Origin: Caballeronia glathei
Lineage (GTDB): Bacteria; Pseudomonadota; Gammaproteobacteria; Burkholderiales; Burkholderiaceae
Length of the DNA stretch: 64,000 nt
Assembly (NCBI RefSeq): GCF_000698595.1
Contig: NZ_JFHC01000025.1
Span: 1 to 64,000 of the forward strand
Reading direction: 5' to 3'
Shown here: one piece after another, positions 56,408 to 64,000 of the stretch
How positions within the stretch are numbered: position 1 is the stretch's first letter
Layout of the letters: each line of letters starts with the position of its first letter
Made by a program: the position numbers and the translations under genes
Notes under the pieces: generated by a model
What the model saw: only the letters and a program-made list of their open reading frames with translations
What the model was told of the DNA's origin: nothing
Database searches by the model: none

Positions 56408-58600
56408 CTACTGCCCGATGTATCCGGCGGGCACCGTCACGTTGGCGCGCATGATCGCCGCGTTGTCCGACACGACGTACACGGGCGCTTCGGTGAGCGT
56501 GAGCGGCACGCGTCCGTTCGTGTATGACATCTTCGAAGCGTTGCCCATCATGTCGAACACGGTGACCATGCCTGCTCTGCCCGGAGCATCGACGAGCAGG
56601 CTGTAGCTCACCGAGTGGGTCGAGCTGAAGCCCTCGGAGGAGGGCCACACGGCATTGCTGTGCGTCCACAGCGCGGTGACGATCCTGCCGCCGTCGAGCC
56701 GCTGGAACGCATACGCGTAGACGCCCTTTGGCGTGCCGTTGACGGGGCCGAGCGTCGTCGTGCCGTCGATCAGCCGCGTCATGGCGGCGACGCCCATCGC
56801 CGCCGGCTTGGGGCTGATCTGCGTCTGCCCGTAGCCACCCTGCGCGTTGGCAAGATCGAAGAAGATGCCGTAGCCGACTTCGGGCGGATCGGCGGCGTAG
56901 AACACGAAGCTCACGTCGGCGCCTTCGCCGAGCAGAATCAGATGCGTGCGCGCGACGACCGCGCCCTGCGCATACAGCACGTTCGGCGCAGGGTAGGCGG
57001 GGCCGTACTTGCTGCCCAGGTCGTAGCTGATGCCGGTCTCGGTGATGAAGAGCTTCGCGCCCGGCCTGAGCATGCCGGCCATCGTGCGCCGCAGCGCGCG
57101 CATCGACGCGGGCAGCGCCTTCGCGGCCGTTGCGGGATTACTGCTCGCGGCGAGGCGCTCGGGCGGATGCGAAGGCGAGGTGCCGATGTCGTAGTAGCCA
57201 TGCGCGCTGATGCCATCGAGATACTTGCCGATGCCAAGCGGCGCGAGACGCTCGAGCCATGCGGTGTTGGTCGAGAGAACCGCCATCGTGAGGCCCATGA
57301 CGACCGCGTTCGGGTCGCTCGCATGAATGGCCTCGTGCGTGGCCGCGTACATCGCGACGAGGTTGGCGTCGGTATCGCGCCAGGGCAGGCCGCCTTCGTA
57401 GTCCGGCTCCCACGTCACCTGGTAGTAGTTGCGGGACTGGCGTGGAAACCACGTCCTGCGCACCGTATCCGATTCCGCGCCGACACGCTTCATGTATGCG
57501 CGGTAGTCGTCCAGCGACGAGGGCGCATAGCTGTGCGTCTTCGTGCGCGTCGGGCTCGCCCAGGCGGGGATGCCGTCCAGCTGGATCAGCCTCAGCAGGT
57601 CGCCCTGCTTGAAGAACGGCACGAGATTGTCCGCCGACACGTTGAACGTGTTCGCCGCTTTCGGCTCGGTGATGTACCAGTTGCGGTTGTCGTTGACCCA
57701 CGTGAGGCCGAGGTCGGTGTAGAGCGGCCGGTAGCCGTCGCCGGAGCAGCATGACTCGCCGGGCTTGAGATACGCGGCACCCTGGCCGCCGAAGCGATGC
57801 TGGTCGGGATGCGTATAGCTCACGGGTGGCAGCGCCGCGTGGACATCGGGCAGCACGCCGAAGGACGCGATGCCGCCGGGCCGCGTGCCGCGCTGCATCA
57901 GCGTGCTTCGGTTCGCGGCGAGCGTCGCCGAGATGGCGAAGTAGCCGGCCGCCTCCGACGTGCAGGAGAGCGTATACGTGGAAGCGCCCACGGCAACCGG
58001 AAAGCGGCCGCTTCCCTTGACGACGTTCCAGGCGTCCCTGATCTGCCAGGCGAGCGCGTCGGCGGCATTCGTGCGCACAGTGAACGCGATCGCAAAGCGC
58101 GCACCCGGTGCGAACATGCGCGTGCCGTTGCTGCCGGGCGTGTCGGCTTCGACCGCATCACCGGCCGCGGGTGCGGCGGCCGGCGCCGAAGGCGGGCCGC
58201 AGCTGATCTGATGCGCCTCGGGCGTATCGGTGTCGGCGACCGTTGCCACCGCGGCGGGCTTCGCGCCCGGTCGTCCCTTGATTGCACCCGCGCCGGCATA
58301 CCAGCAGCGCTTGTTGACGCCGGGCGCGGGATCGTCGAAGGCGCTGTTGTCGCAAGCGGTCGTGTCGGTGAATTCCTTGATCGCATGCTGGGTCGCCGTT
58401 CCGTACATCACGCGCGCCGTGCCGCTGAACGAGCAGCTTTCGTATTCGCGCGCGCACGGAATCCAGGTGGTCCCGTCGATCACGACCGGCGCCGAAGCGG
58501 ATGCGGGCTGGCTGGAGCGCGTCTGGTCTGACGACACCGGCTCGCAGCCGAGCAGCAGCGTCGCCCCGACGACAAGACAGATCGCGCTCGTCCGCTGCAT
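56408..58600 (-). CDS. secreted lipoprotein glycoside hydrolase, clan GH-A-like
   Basis: This 730-residue protein starts with a lipoprotein signal (LVVGATLLLGC, Cys about 19). A Cys-rich module (CAREYESCSFSGTARVMYG, then TACDNSAFDDPAPGVNKRCW, about 48-105) of a type found in secreted carbohydrate-active proteins follows. A TIM-barrel-like domain (about 280-650) has a likely acid/base Glu in YQVTWEPDYEGG (about 394-400) and a likely nucleophile Glu in LFITETGISYD (about 522). LDGISAHGYYDIG and ADVSFVFYAAD fit clan GH-A barrel strands. The last 80 residues look like a beta-sandwich. Its substrate may be the locus polysaccharide, by context only. ATG 58675 is an alternative start. Confidence 0.75.
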   Translation of the reverse strand: MQRTSAICLVVGATLLLGCEPVSSDQTRSSQPASASAPVVIDGTTWIPCAREYESCSFSGTARVMYGTATQHAIKEFTDTTACDNSAFDDPAPGVNKRCWYAGAGAIKGRPGAKPAAVATVADTDTPEAHQISCGPPSAPAAAPAAGDAVEADTPGSNGTRMFAPGARFAIAFTVRTNAADALAWQIRDAWNVVKGSGRFPVAVGASTYTLSCTSEAAGYFAISATLAANRSTLMQRGTRPGGIASFGVLPDVHAALPPVSYTHPDQHRFGGQGAAYLKPGESCCSGDGYRPLYTDLGLTWVNDNRNWYITEPKAANTFNVSADNLVPFFKQGDLLRLIQLDGIPAWASPTRTKTHSYAPSSLDDYRAYMKRVGAESDTVRRTWFPRQSRNYYQVTWEPDYEGGLPWRDTDANLVAMYAATHEAIHASDPNAVVMGLTMAVLSTNTAWLERLAPLGIGKYLDGISAHGYYDIGTSPSHPPERLAASSNPATAAKALPASMRALRRTMAGMLRPGAKLFITETGISYDLGSKYGPAYPAPNVLYAQGAVVARTHLILLGEGADVSFVFYAADPPEVGYGIFFDLANAQGGYGQTQISPKPAAMGVAAMTRLIDGTTTLGPVNGTPKGVYAYAFQRLDGGRIVTALWTHSNAVWPSSEGFSSTHSVSYSLLVDAPGRAGMVTVFDMMGNASKMSYTNGRVPLTLTEAPVYVVSDNAAIMRANVTVPAGYIGQ

Positions 58601-59970
58601 TGCGGTGACACTCGCGCATCGCGTCTCGCCGTGCATCGCGTTGCCGTGACGAAGCTGATCGGAAGCGGGGTTCATGGCGTCGATGACATGGGGTCGTTGT
58701 GCGTCGCGTCGGTGCTGCCCGCGCTTCGCGCGCCGGCGATGCTACGAAAATGAAACATTTTTCGATGCGTCCACGAACTGAGCGCAAGACACCGGTGGTC
58801 GCTCCGGTTGGTGCCACGGCGCGCAGGTGCCTGCTCGCAGGGCTCGCCGATTCGTCAGCGCATACTCAGCCGGCATGAAGGGCACGATAGGCGGACCCAG
58901 CATACGGCAGCCATGGCGTGCCCGCTAGCCTATGTGCTGAAGGTTGGCGGAACGTTCCGGCATCGCGTTCGTGAAGGACCGCCAGGGCATGACAGGCGGG
59001 GTTCCCGGGCTTGCGCCCCCGGATATCAGAAGTGAAACACGGCACGCGGCGGGTTTTCGTAAGCTGAATCGAATTGAAATCCGTATGAATGAAAGGCGAG
59101 GCTGCGGTGAACTCGTCGGTAGATTAGATATGCCGAATCGTGCGCCACCCGACTGAGCGCGGTCGTAATTGCCGCGAGCATGCATGCAGTGCGGCATTCG
59201 TCTAACGCTTGCGCAAACGCGGCGCCACCGGGCTCGTGATTCCCAAGCTCGGCGCGGAAATCCGCTCGCATTGCAGTGCAATATCAATTGGCATATCAAT
59301 GCAGTTTGTCATATGGCTAATTAATAGAAGGGCGGATTCAACGGGGGATTTCCGATATTAATTGACTGGCGGGCGGCGATTAACCCGGGGTCGGTGTTCC
59401 GGTAATTGCCGAAGCGGGAAAATAGATTCAGTGAAGCTATTACGGAAAATTGGAATCAGAAACTTGTTTGAAATTGTCACTCGTTTTAAACAATAAAATT
59501 AACCGGATTGGCAGTTCCGATGTTTCATAAGTGAATCAGTTTCTATCGTCTGACCGGAAAATCGATGCTTTCTCGTGCCTTACGCTGTCTCGCTCGGCCT
59601 TGTCAGACAAGGCTTCGTGTCCGAAGTGGCAGCGTCCGGTATGAAACGTTCTAGATGTCCTGTGAAATTTTTGTATGACGAATGATGAAATTGTTTTCGG
59701 ATCGTTCCGAAAAGCCTGATAGCTGAATTTGGGGAGGGATTTCAATGTGCGCTTTGCCTCATACCGAAGCAGATTCCAGGGTTTTAGAGCGGAAATCTAG
59801 AGCATAAAAAAGATTGTCTGCTTATGATTCAAGCCAGCGGATCTATTCCGCCAACATGTCGCTTCCATCGGTCACGGCAGCCCGTCGCAATTTGGGCATG
59901 ACTATGATGCACTGCAATGGCGGCGAACTCTCCACAATGCCGTGGAATTACGCATTTGCAGAGGATGACC
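58601..59970. other. long intergenic region upstream of the second regulator
   Basis: About 1.37 kb. The first 700 bases are GC-rich without a supportable gene, including several short frames with no family resemblance. From about 59280 to 59810 the sequence is AT-rich like the bce control regions and carries CATATGGCTAATTA (59310-59323), ATTTCCGAT (59348-59356), ATTAATTGA (59357-59365) and a 17-base palindrome at 59597-59613. It probably holds the promoter for the regulator at 59971. Confidence 0.4.
59597..59613. promoter_or_regulatory. 17-bp palindrome
   Basis: GCCTTGTC and GACAAGGC flank a single central A, a perfect dyad in an otherwise AT-rich leader about 360 bases before the regulator at 59971. 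It could be a regulator operator or a small hairpin; no T-run follows it. Confidence 0.4.
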
Positions 59971-60972
59971 ATGCCTTACGCCAATCTCGAACCCGCGGTC
60001 ATGGGGTGGGTTCCCGCCTCGGTCAGAAGCTCGCAGTCCGAGGTGAGGCACATCGCCATCCTGTTGTTCGACGGGTTTTCGCTCCTTGGGGCGGGCATCG
60101 TCGCCGAGGTCTTTCACATGGCGAACGAGTTGTCGTCGGCGAAGGCGCGTGCCGAGTGCACCTACGACGTGCGCTTTCTGTCCGTCGACGGCGGCAACGT
60201 GGCGTGTTCGTCGTCGGTGAGGGTGTGGACCGACGGGCTCGACGCGCGGCACTACGGCGGCTTCGATGCGCTCTTCGTCGCGGGCGGCAAGGGCGCTGAC
60301 GAGGCGGCGAGCGACGAACGGATCATCGAATGGGTGCGGCGCGTTCATTCGAAGACGACGGTGGTCAAGTCGATCGCCGAGGGCCGCAAGGTGCTGGAGG
60401 CGGCGGGCATCGCCCACGCGCACGAAGTGCACGCGCGCTGCGGCGCACCGATGATCCACGCGGTGCGCGAGGAAGAAGCGAGCGAAGCGGGCGACCGCTA
60501 TGAATCGATGAAGGGCGCGCTCCTGATCGTCAAGCGCGACCTGGGACTGGATGTATCGCGAGGCGTTGCCGAGCGCCTGATGCCGGGGTCGGCGGCGAAG
60601 CTCGTGTCGCTGCTCGGCGACAGCGGCGCGGCCTCCGCCGGCGACAAGATCCGGGCGGCGGCGCGCTGGCTGCAGGACAACTGCGAGCGTCCGATCTCGG
60701 TGGTCGATGCCGCGCAGGTCGCGGCGATGAGCGAACGCAATTTCCTGCGGCGCTTCAAGATCGAAATGGGCATTACGCCATCCGACTATCTGCTGCAGGC
60801 GCGGCTTGCCGTCACGTGCGCGCTCCTCACGGACTCGGAGCTGCCCGTCGACAAGATCGCGCGGCGCAGCGGCATGGGCAACGGCGATCGCTTGGCGAAG
60901 ATCTTCCGCAAGCGCCTGCTGATTTCTCCGACCGAATACCGGATGCAAAGCAGGCGCGATTCGGGGAGCTAG
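59971..60972 (+). CDS. second GlxA-type AraC-family regulator
   Basis: A 333-residue paralogue of the regulator at 53520-54551. It has a DJ-1/PfpI-like domain (IAILLFDGFSLLGAGIVAEV, about 27-46; ALFVAGGKGADEA, about 102-114) and an AraC domain with two HTHs (SVVDAAQVAAMSERNFLRRF, about 248-267; DKIARRSGMGNGDRLAKIFR, about 297-316). The elbow cysteine is again absent (VVKSIAEGRK). ATG 59971 is preceded by AGAGG at eight bases; ATGs at 59917 and 59965 are less well placed. It lies 130 bases before the second bceA-type gene on the same strand and may control it. Confidence 0.92.
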   Translation: MPYANLEPAVMGWVPASVRSSQSEVRHIAILLFDGFSLLGAGIVAEVFHMANELSSAKARAECTYDVRFLSVDGGNVACSSSVRVWTDGLDARHYGGFDALFVAGGKGADEAASDERIIEWVRRVHSKTTVVKSIAEGRKVLEAAGIAHAHEVHARCGAPMIHAVREEEASEAGDRYESMKGALLIVKRDLGLDVSRGVAERLMPGSAAKLVSLLGDSGAASAGDKIRAAARWLQDNCERPISVVDAAQVAAMSERNFLRRFKIEMGITPSDYLLQARLAVTCALLTDSELPVDKIARRSGMGNGDRLAKIFRKRLLISPTEYRMQSRRDSGS

Positions 60973-61102
60973 CCCGCTACGCGTGCATTTCTGGATGACG
61001 GTGGTTTGGAGCATCGAATACCGGGTCCGGGCCAAAGTGGTCCGGCGGCGAATTGTCTCGTGCGGCCCCAGGCTGGCCGCGCGTTCTGACAGGGGTTCTG
61101 CG

Positions 61103-62644
61103 ATGGCGACTGACGAAAATCGGGCGTTGGGTGGCGTAGGGCGGCAGGGTGTGGTGGCGCAGGTGGAGGCAGGCCCGGCCGGTACGGCCGGGCCGTGCCG
61201 ACGGCTCGTGCCCGTCATTCTCGCGGGCGGCTCGGGCACGCGCCTCTGGCCCATGTCGCGGGAGCACTTTCCGAAGCAGCTGATCGGCGTGGTCGGTCCC
61301 GATTCGCTGCTGCAGGCCACGGTGTCGCGCATGAAGGGCTTTCCCGGCGACTGGACTGTCGCGGCCGAGCCCATCATCGTGTGCGGCGAGGAACATCGCT
61401 TCACCACCGAGGAGCAGATCCGCGAGAGCGGCATGAACGCGCGCATCATCGTCGAGCCGGCACGGCGCGACACCGCGCCCGCGCTCACGCTCGCGGCGGC
61501 CCTCGCATGCGCGGACGGCGAGGACGGCATCATGGTGGCGATGCCGGCCGATCATTCGATCGCGGACATCCCCGCGCTGCATCGCGCGATCGCGATCGCG
61601 GCGAAGCACGCTCAGGCAGGCCTGATCGCGACGCTCGGCATTCCGCCGACTCGCCCCGACACCGGCTTCGGCTACATCCGCCTCGGCGGCGCGCTCGACG
61701 AAGGCGCGCACCGGATCGACCGCTTCGTCGAGAAGCCGGCAGCCGAGCTCGCGGCTCAGTATGTCGCGGCGGGCACGTACTGGTGGAACAGCGGCATCTT
61801 CGTCGTGCGCGCGAGCGTGTGGCTTGCGGCGCTCGAACGGCTTCAGCCCGACATGCACAGCGCGTGCGTCGCGGCGCTCAAGGGCGGCCGCCACGACGGC
61901 AAGTATCTTCGGCCGGACGCCACCGAGTTCGCTCGTGCGCCCTCGGACTCGATCGACTACGCGGTGATGGAGCACATCGGCACGCCCGCTTCGCCGTGCG
62001 GCGGCATCGTCGTGCCGCTCGTCGCGGGCTGGTCGGATCTCGGTTCGTGGGACGCCGTGTGGGATGCGATGCAGAAGGACGAGTCGGGCAACGTCGCGAG
62101 CGGACGCGTGGTCTTCGAAGGCGCCACGTCGAGCTACGCGCGCTCCGAAGGCGGGCGCCTCGTCGCGTGCGTCGGGACGACCAACGTGATCGTGGTCGAG
62201 ACGGATGACGCCGTGCTCGTGGCCGACCGCTCGCGCGTGCAGGACATCAAGGGGCTCGTCTCGCGCATTCGCGAGCAGCACGCGCCGGAAGCGGACGCTC
62301 ACCGCAAGGTACGGCGCCCCTGGGGTTTCTACGATTCGATCGATCACGGCGAGCGCTTCCAGGTGAAGCGCATCGTGGTCACGCCGGGCGCGCGGCTGTC
62401 GCTGCAACTGCATCATCACCGCGCCGAGCACTGGGTCGTCGTGCGCGGCACGGCGCTCGTCACGCGCGGCGACGAACAGTTCCTGCTGAGCGAGAACGAA
62501 TCGACGTTCATTCCGCTCGGCGTGAAGCACCGGCTCGAAAACCCGGGCAAGGTGCCGCTCGAAATCATCGAGGTGCAGTCGGGCGCGTATCTCGGCGAAG
62601 ACGACATCGTGCGCTTCGACGACACCTACGGGCGTTGCAGTTGA
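61103..62644 (+). CDS. second mannose-6-P isomerase / mannose-1-P guanylyltransferase
   Basis: The 513-residue type II PMI-GMP parallels BceA. GGSGTRLWPMSREHFPKQ is at about 42-59, FVEKPAAELAAQYVAAGTYW at about 209-228, and the cupin motif SLQLHHHRAEHWVVVRG at about 433-449. All signature residues are kept, so it should also make GDP-mannose. The first 35 residues are a non-conserved Gly/Ala-rich extension. ATG 61103 follows AGGGG. Divergence from the first copy is spread through the protein, which suggests an old paralogue or separately acquired copy rather than a recent duplication. It is followed by a bceB-type gene. Confidence 0.95.
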   Translation: MATDENRALGGVGRQGVVAQVEAGPAGTAGPCRRLVPVILAGGSGTRLWPMSREHFPKQLIGVVGPDSLLQATVSRMKGFPGDWTVAAEPIIVCGEEHRFTTEEQIRESGMNARIIVEPARRDTAPALTLAAALACADGEDGIMVAMPADHSIADIPALHRAIAIAAKHAQAGLIATLGIPPTRPDTGFGYIRLGGALDEGAHRIDRFVEKPAAELAAQYVAAGTYWWNSGIFVVRASVWLAALERLQPDMHSACVAALKGGRHDGKYLRPDATEFARAPSDSIDYAVMEHIGTPASPCGGIVVPLVAGWSDLGSWDAVWDAMQKDESGNVASGRVVFEGATSSYARSEGGRLVACVGTTNVIVVETDDAVLVADRSRVQDIKGLVSRIREQHAPEADAHRKVRRPWGFYDSIDHGERFQVKRIVVTPGARLSLQLHHHRAEHWVVVRGTALVTRGDEQFLLSENESTFIPLGVKHRLENPGKVPLEIIEVQSGAYLGEDDIVRFDDTYGRCS

Positions 62645-62770
62645 AGGAACACGCGCTGTGCGCGGCGACCGGCTCCGGCCGGCCGCCAGGTCGTTGACGA
62701 GCAGGGAACAAGGGAGGCTTGGCGAGCGCGGCGAAGGGCGGGGCTGGATGGCGGTTCGGGGAGAATAAGG

Positions 62771-64000
62771 ATGCGCGATTTACAGGGATTACTGGCGCGA
62801 ATATTCGACGTTGCGATGATCTTCATCGGCGCGGCCGTCGCGTCGCAGATTCGTTTCAACTACGTGCTGGAGCACCGCTTCTACGTCGCGTTCGTGGCGT
62901 TCGCGGCGGCCTTCTCGCTCGCGCTCTTTCCCGGCTTCGGCGTCTATCAGTCGTGGCGCGGCCGCTCGAAGCTCGCGCTCGCGGGGCAGGTGTCGCTCGC
63001 GTGGCTCATCGTGCAGGCCTGCGCGCTCGTGCTCATGTTCTCGCTGCACCGGATCGACTACGTGTCGCGACTCTGGTTCGCCTACTGGACCGCGATGTCG
63101 GGCAGCCTGCTGATCGCCGGACGCCTCGTCACCCACGCGATCCTCGCGCGCATGCGCAACGCCGGCATGAACCTGCATCAGGTGGTCGTGGTCGGCTGCG
63201 GCAGGCATTGCGAATCGATCCTGCGCAAGATCGACGACTCGCCTGCATCGGGGTTTCGCGCCGCGGCCGCGTATAACGCGACGCCGGCAGCAGGACAGAT
63301 CAATACGCGCGTGCCGGTGTTCGAGCAACACGAGGCGTTCGTGAACTACGTGCGCGCGCAGCAGGTGCACGAGGTGTGGCTTGCGTTGCCGCTCTCGCAG
63401 GAACGCACGATCCTCAGGTTCGTGAACGAGTTCCGCGACGACCTGGTGAACGTGCGCTTCATCCCGGACGTGCGCAGTCTCGCGCTGTTCGAGTCCGGCG
63501 TGACGGACCTGCTCGGCGAGACGGCCATCAATCTGGTTGCGTCGCCGCTCTCGCCGAGCGCGCTGTTGCAGAAGGACATCTTCGATCGCGTGTTCGCGGC
63601 TTGTGCGCTCGTCGCGGTGGCGCCGCTTCTCATCGTGATCGCGCTTGCGGTCAAGGTGAGTTCGCGCGGACCGGTCTTCTTCAAGCAGCGGCGCAAGGGC
63701 GCGGATGGCCGCGTCTTCACGATCTACAAATTCCGCTCGATGCGCCTGCATGCCGAGCAAGCCGGAGTCGTCCATCAGGCGACGCGCGACGACCCGCGCG
63801 TGACCCGCGTCGGCGCGTTCCTGCGCCGCACGAGCATGGACGAGTTGCCGCAGTTCTTCAACGTGCTGCGCGGGGACATGTCTGTCGTCGGGCCGCGTCC
63901 GCACGCACTGGAGCACGACGACCTGTACCGGAAGGTCGTCTCGGGATACATCCATCGTTACCGGATCAAGCCCGGCATCACAGGCTGGGCGCAGGTCAAT
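62771..64000 (+). CDS. second undecaprenyl-phosphate hexose phosphotransferase (partial)
   Basis: From ATG 62771 (GGGGAGAATAAG upstream) the frame stays open for 410 codons to the window edge. It encodes a BceB paralogue. N-terminal membrane helices include [20 protein letters not shown], then [13 protein letters not shown], very like BceB. The C-terminal catalytic domain has [20 protein letters not shown] (about 305-324), [20 protein letters not shown] (about 355-374) and [11 protein letters not shown] at the very end. About 50 residues are missing beyond 64000. With the preceding genes it looks like the start of another polysaccharide operon with its own priming transferase. Confidence 0.93.
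   Translation, partial: MRDLQGLLARIFDVAMIFIGAAVASQIRFNYVLEHRFYVAFVAFAAAFSLALFPGFGVYQSWRGRSKLALAGQVSLAWLIVQACALVLMFSLHRIDYVSRLWFAYWTAMSGSLLIAGRLVTHAILARMRNAGMNLHQVVVVGCGRHCESILRKIDDSPASGFRAAAAYNATPAAGQINTRVPVFEQHEAFVNYVRAQQVHEVWLALPLSQERTILRFVNEFRDDLVNVRFIPDVRSLALFESGVTDLLGETAINLVASPLSPSALLQKDIFDRVFAACALVAVAPLLIVIALAVKVSSRGPVFFKQRRKGADGRVFTIYKFRSMRLHAEQAGVVHQATRDDPRVTRVGAFLRRTSMDELPQFFNVLRGDMSVVGPRPHALEHDDLYRKVVSGYIHRYRIKPGITGWAQVN

Overview
The window looks like a chromosome or megaplasmid segment of a Burkholderia sensu lato bacterium (Burkholderia, Paraburkholderia or Caballeronia). The main evidence is a GC-rich exopolysaccharide locus with the gene content and order of the cepacian (bce) clusters. 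The species cannot be fixed from the sequence alone.

Region 1, about 1-15,900, is a gene-poor accessory stretch of visibly lower GC. At the left edge lie decayed remains of a DprE1/DprE2-like oxidase-reductase pair. They are followed by a tyrosine recombinase with a C-terminal Fis-like helix-turn-helix, a protein with two ParB-like helix-turn-helix segments, an IS66 transposase relic, a small zinc-ribbon protein and several small unknown ORFs. Two intact insertion sequences are present: an IS200/IS605 element (9411-11213, tnpA plus tnpB) and an IS256-family element (13110-14539). Both interrupt genes that regain a single reading frame when the element is removed in silico, so both insertions look recent.

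Region 2, 15,918-22,025, is an O-antigen-like block: a GT2 glycosyltransferase, then wbpV-, wbpL- and wbpM-like genes, then a GT9-like gene. A gene with a transposase-derived N-terminal domain (22,401-23,372) ends at a strong terminator.

Region 3, 23,454-38,420, is bce-I. bceA (GDP-mannose supply) diverges from bceBCDEFGHIJK: priming glucosyl transfer, UDP-glucuronate synthesis, phosphatase, Wza export channel, Wzc tyrosine kinase, glycosyltransferases and Wzy polymerase. A LysR regulator separates it from bce-II (39,490-52,894). bce-II holds GDP-D-rhamnose synthesis (bceMN), an SGNH hydrolase, two acyltransferases, a secreted beta-propeller-like protein, the Wzx flippase, a double glycosyltransferase, a 47-residue membrane protein and galU. 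A PAP2 phosphatase, a GlxA-type AraC regulator, a second galU, a GDP-mannose Nudix hydrolase and a secreted clan-A glycoside hydrolase follow.

Region 4, 59,971-64,000, begins another polysaccharide block: a second GlxA-type regulator, then second copies of bceA- and bceB-type genes, the last running off the window. Together the genes make sugar nucleotides (GDP-Man, GDP-Rha, UDP-Glc, UDP-GlcA), assemble and acylate a lipid-linked repeat, flip, polymerise and export it, and possibly trim it.
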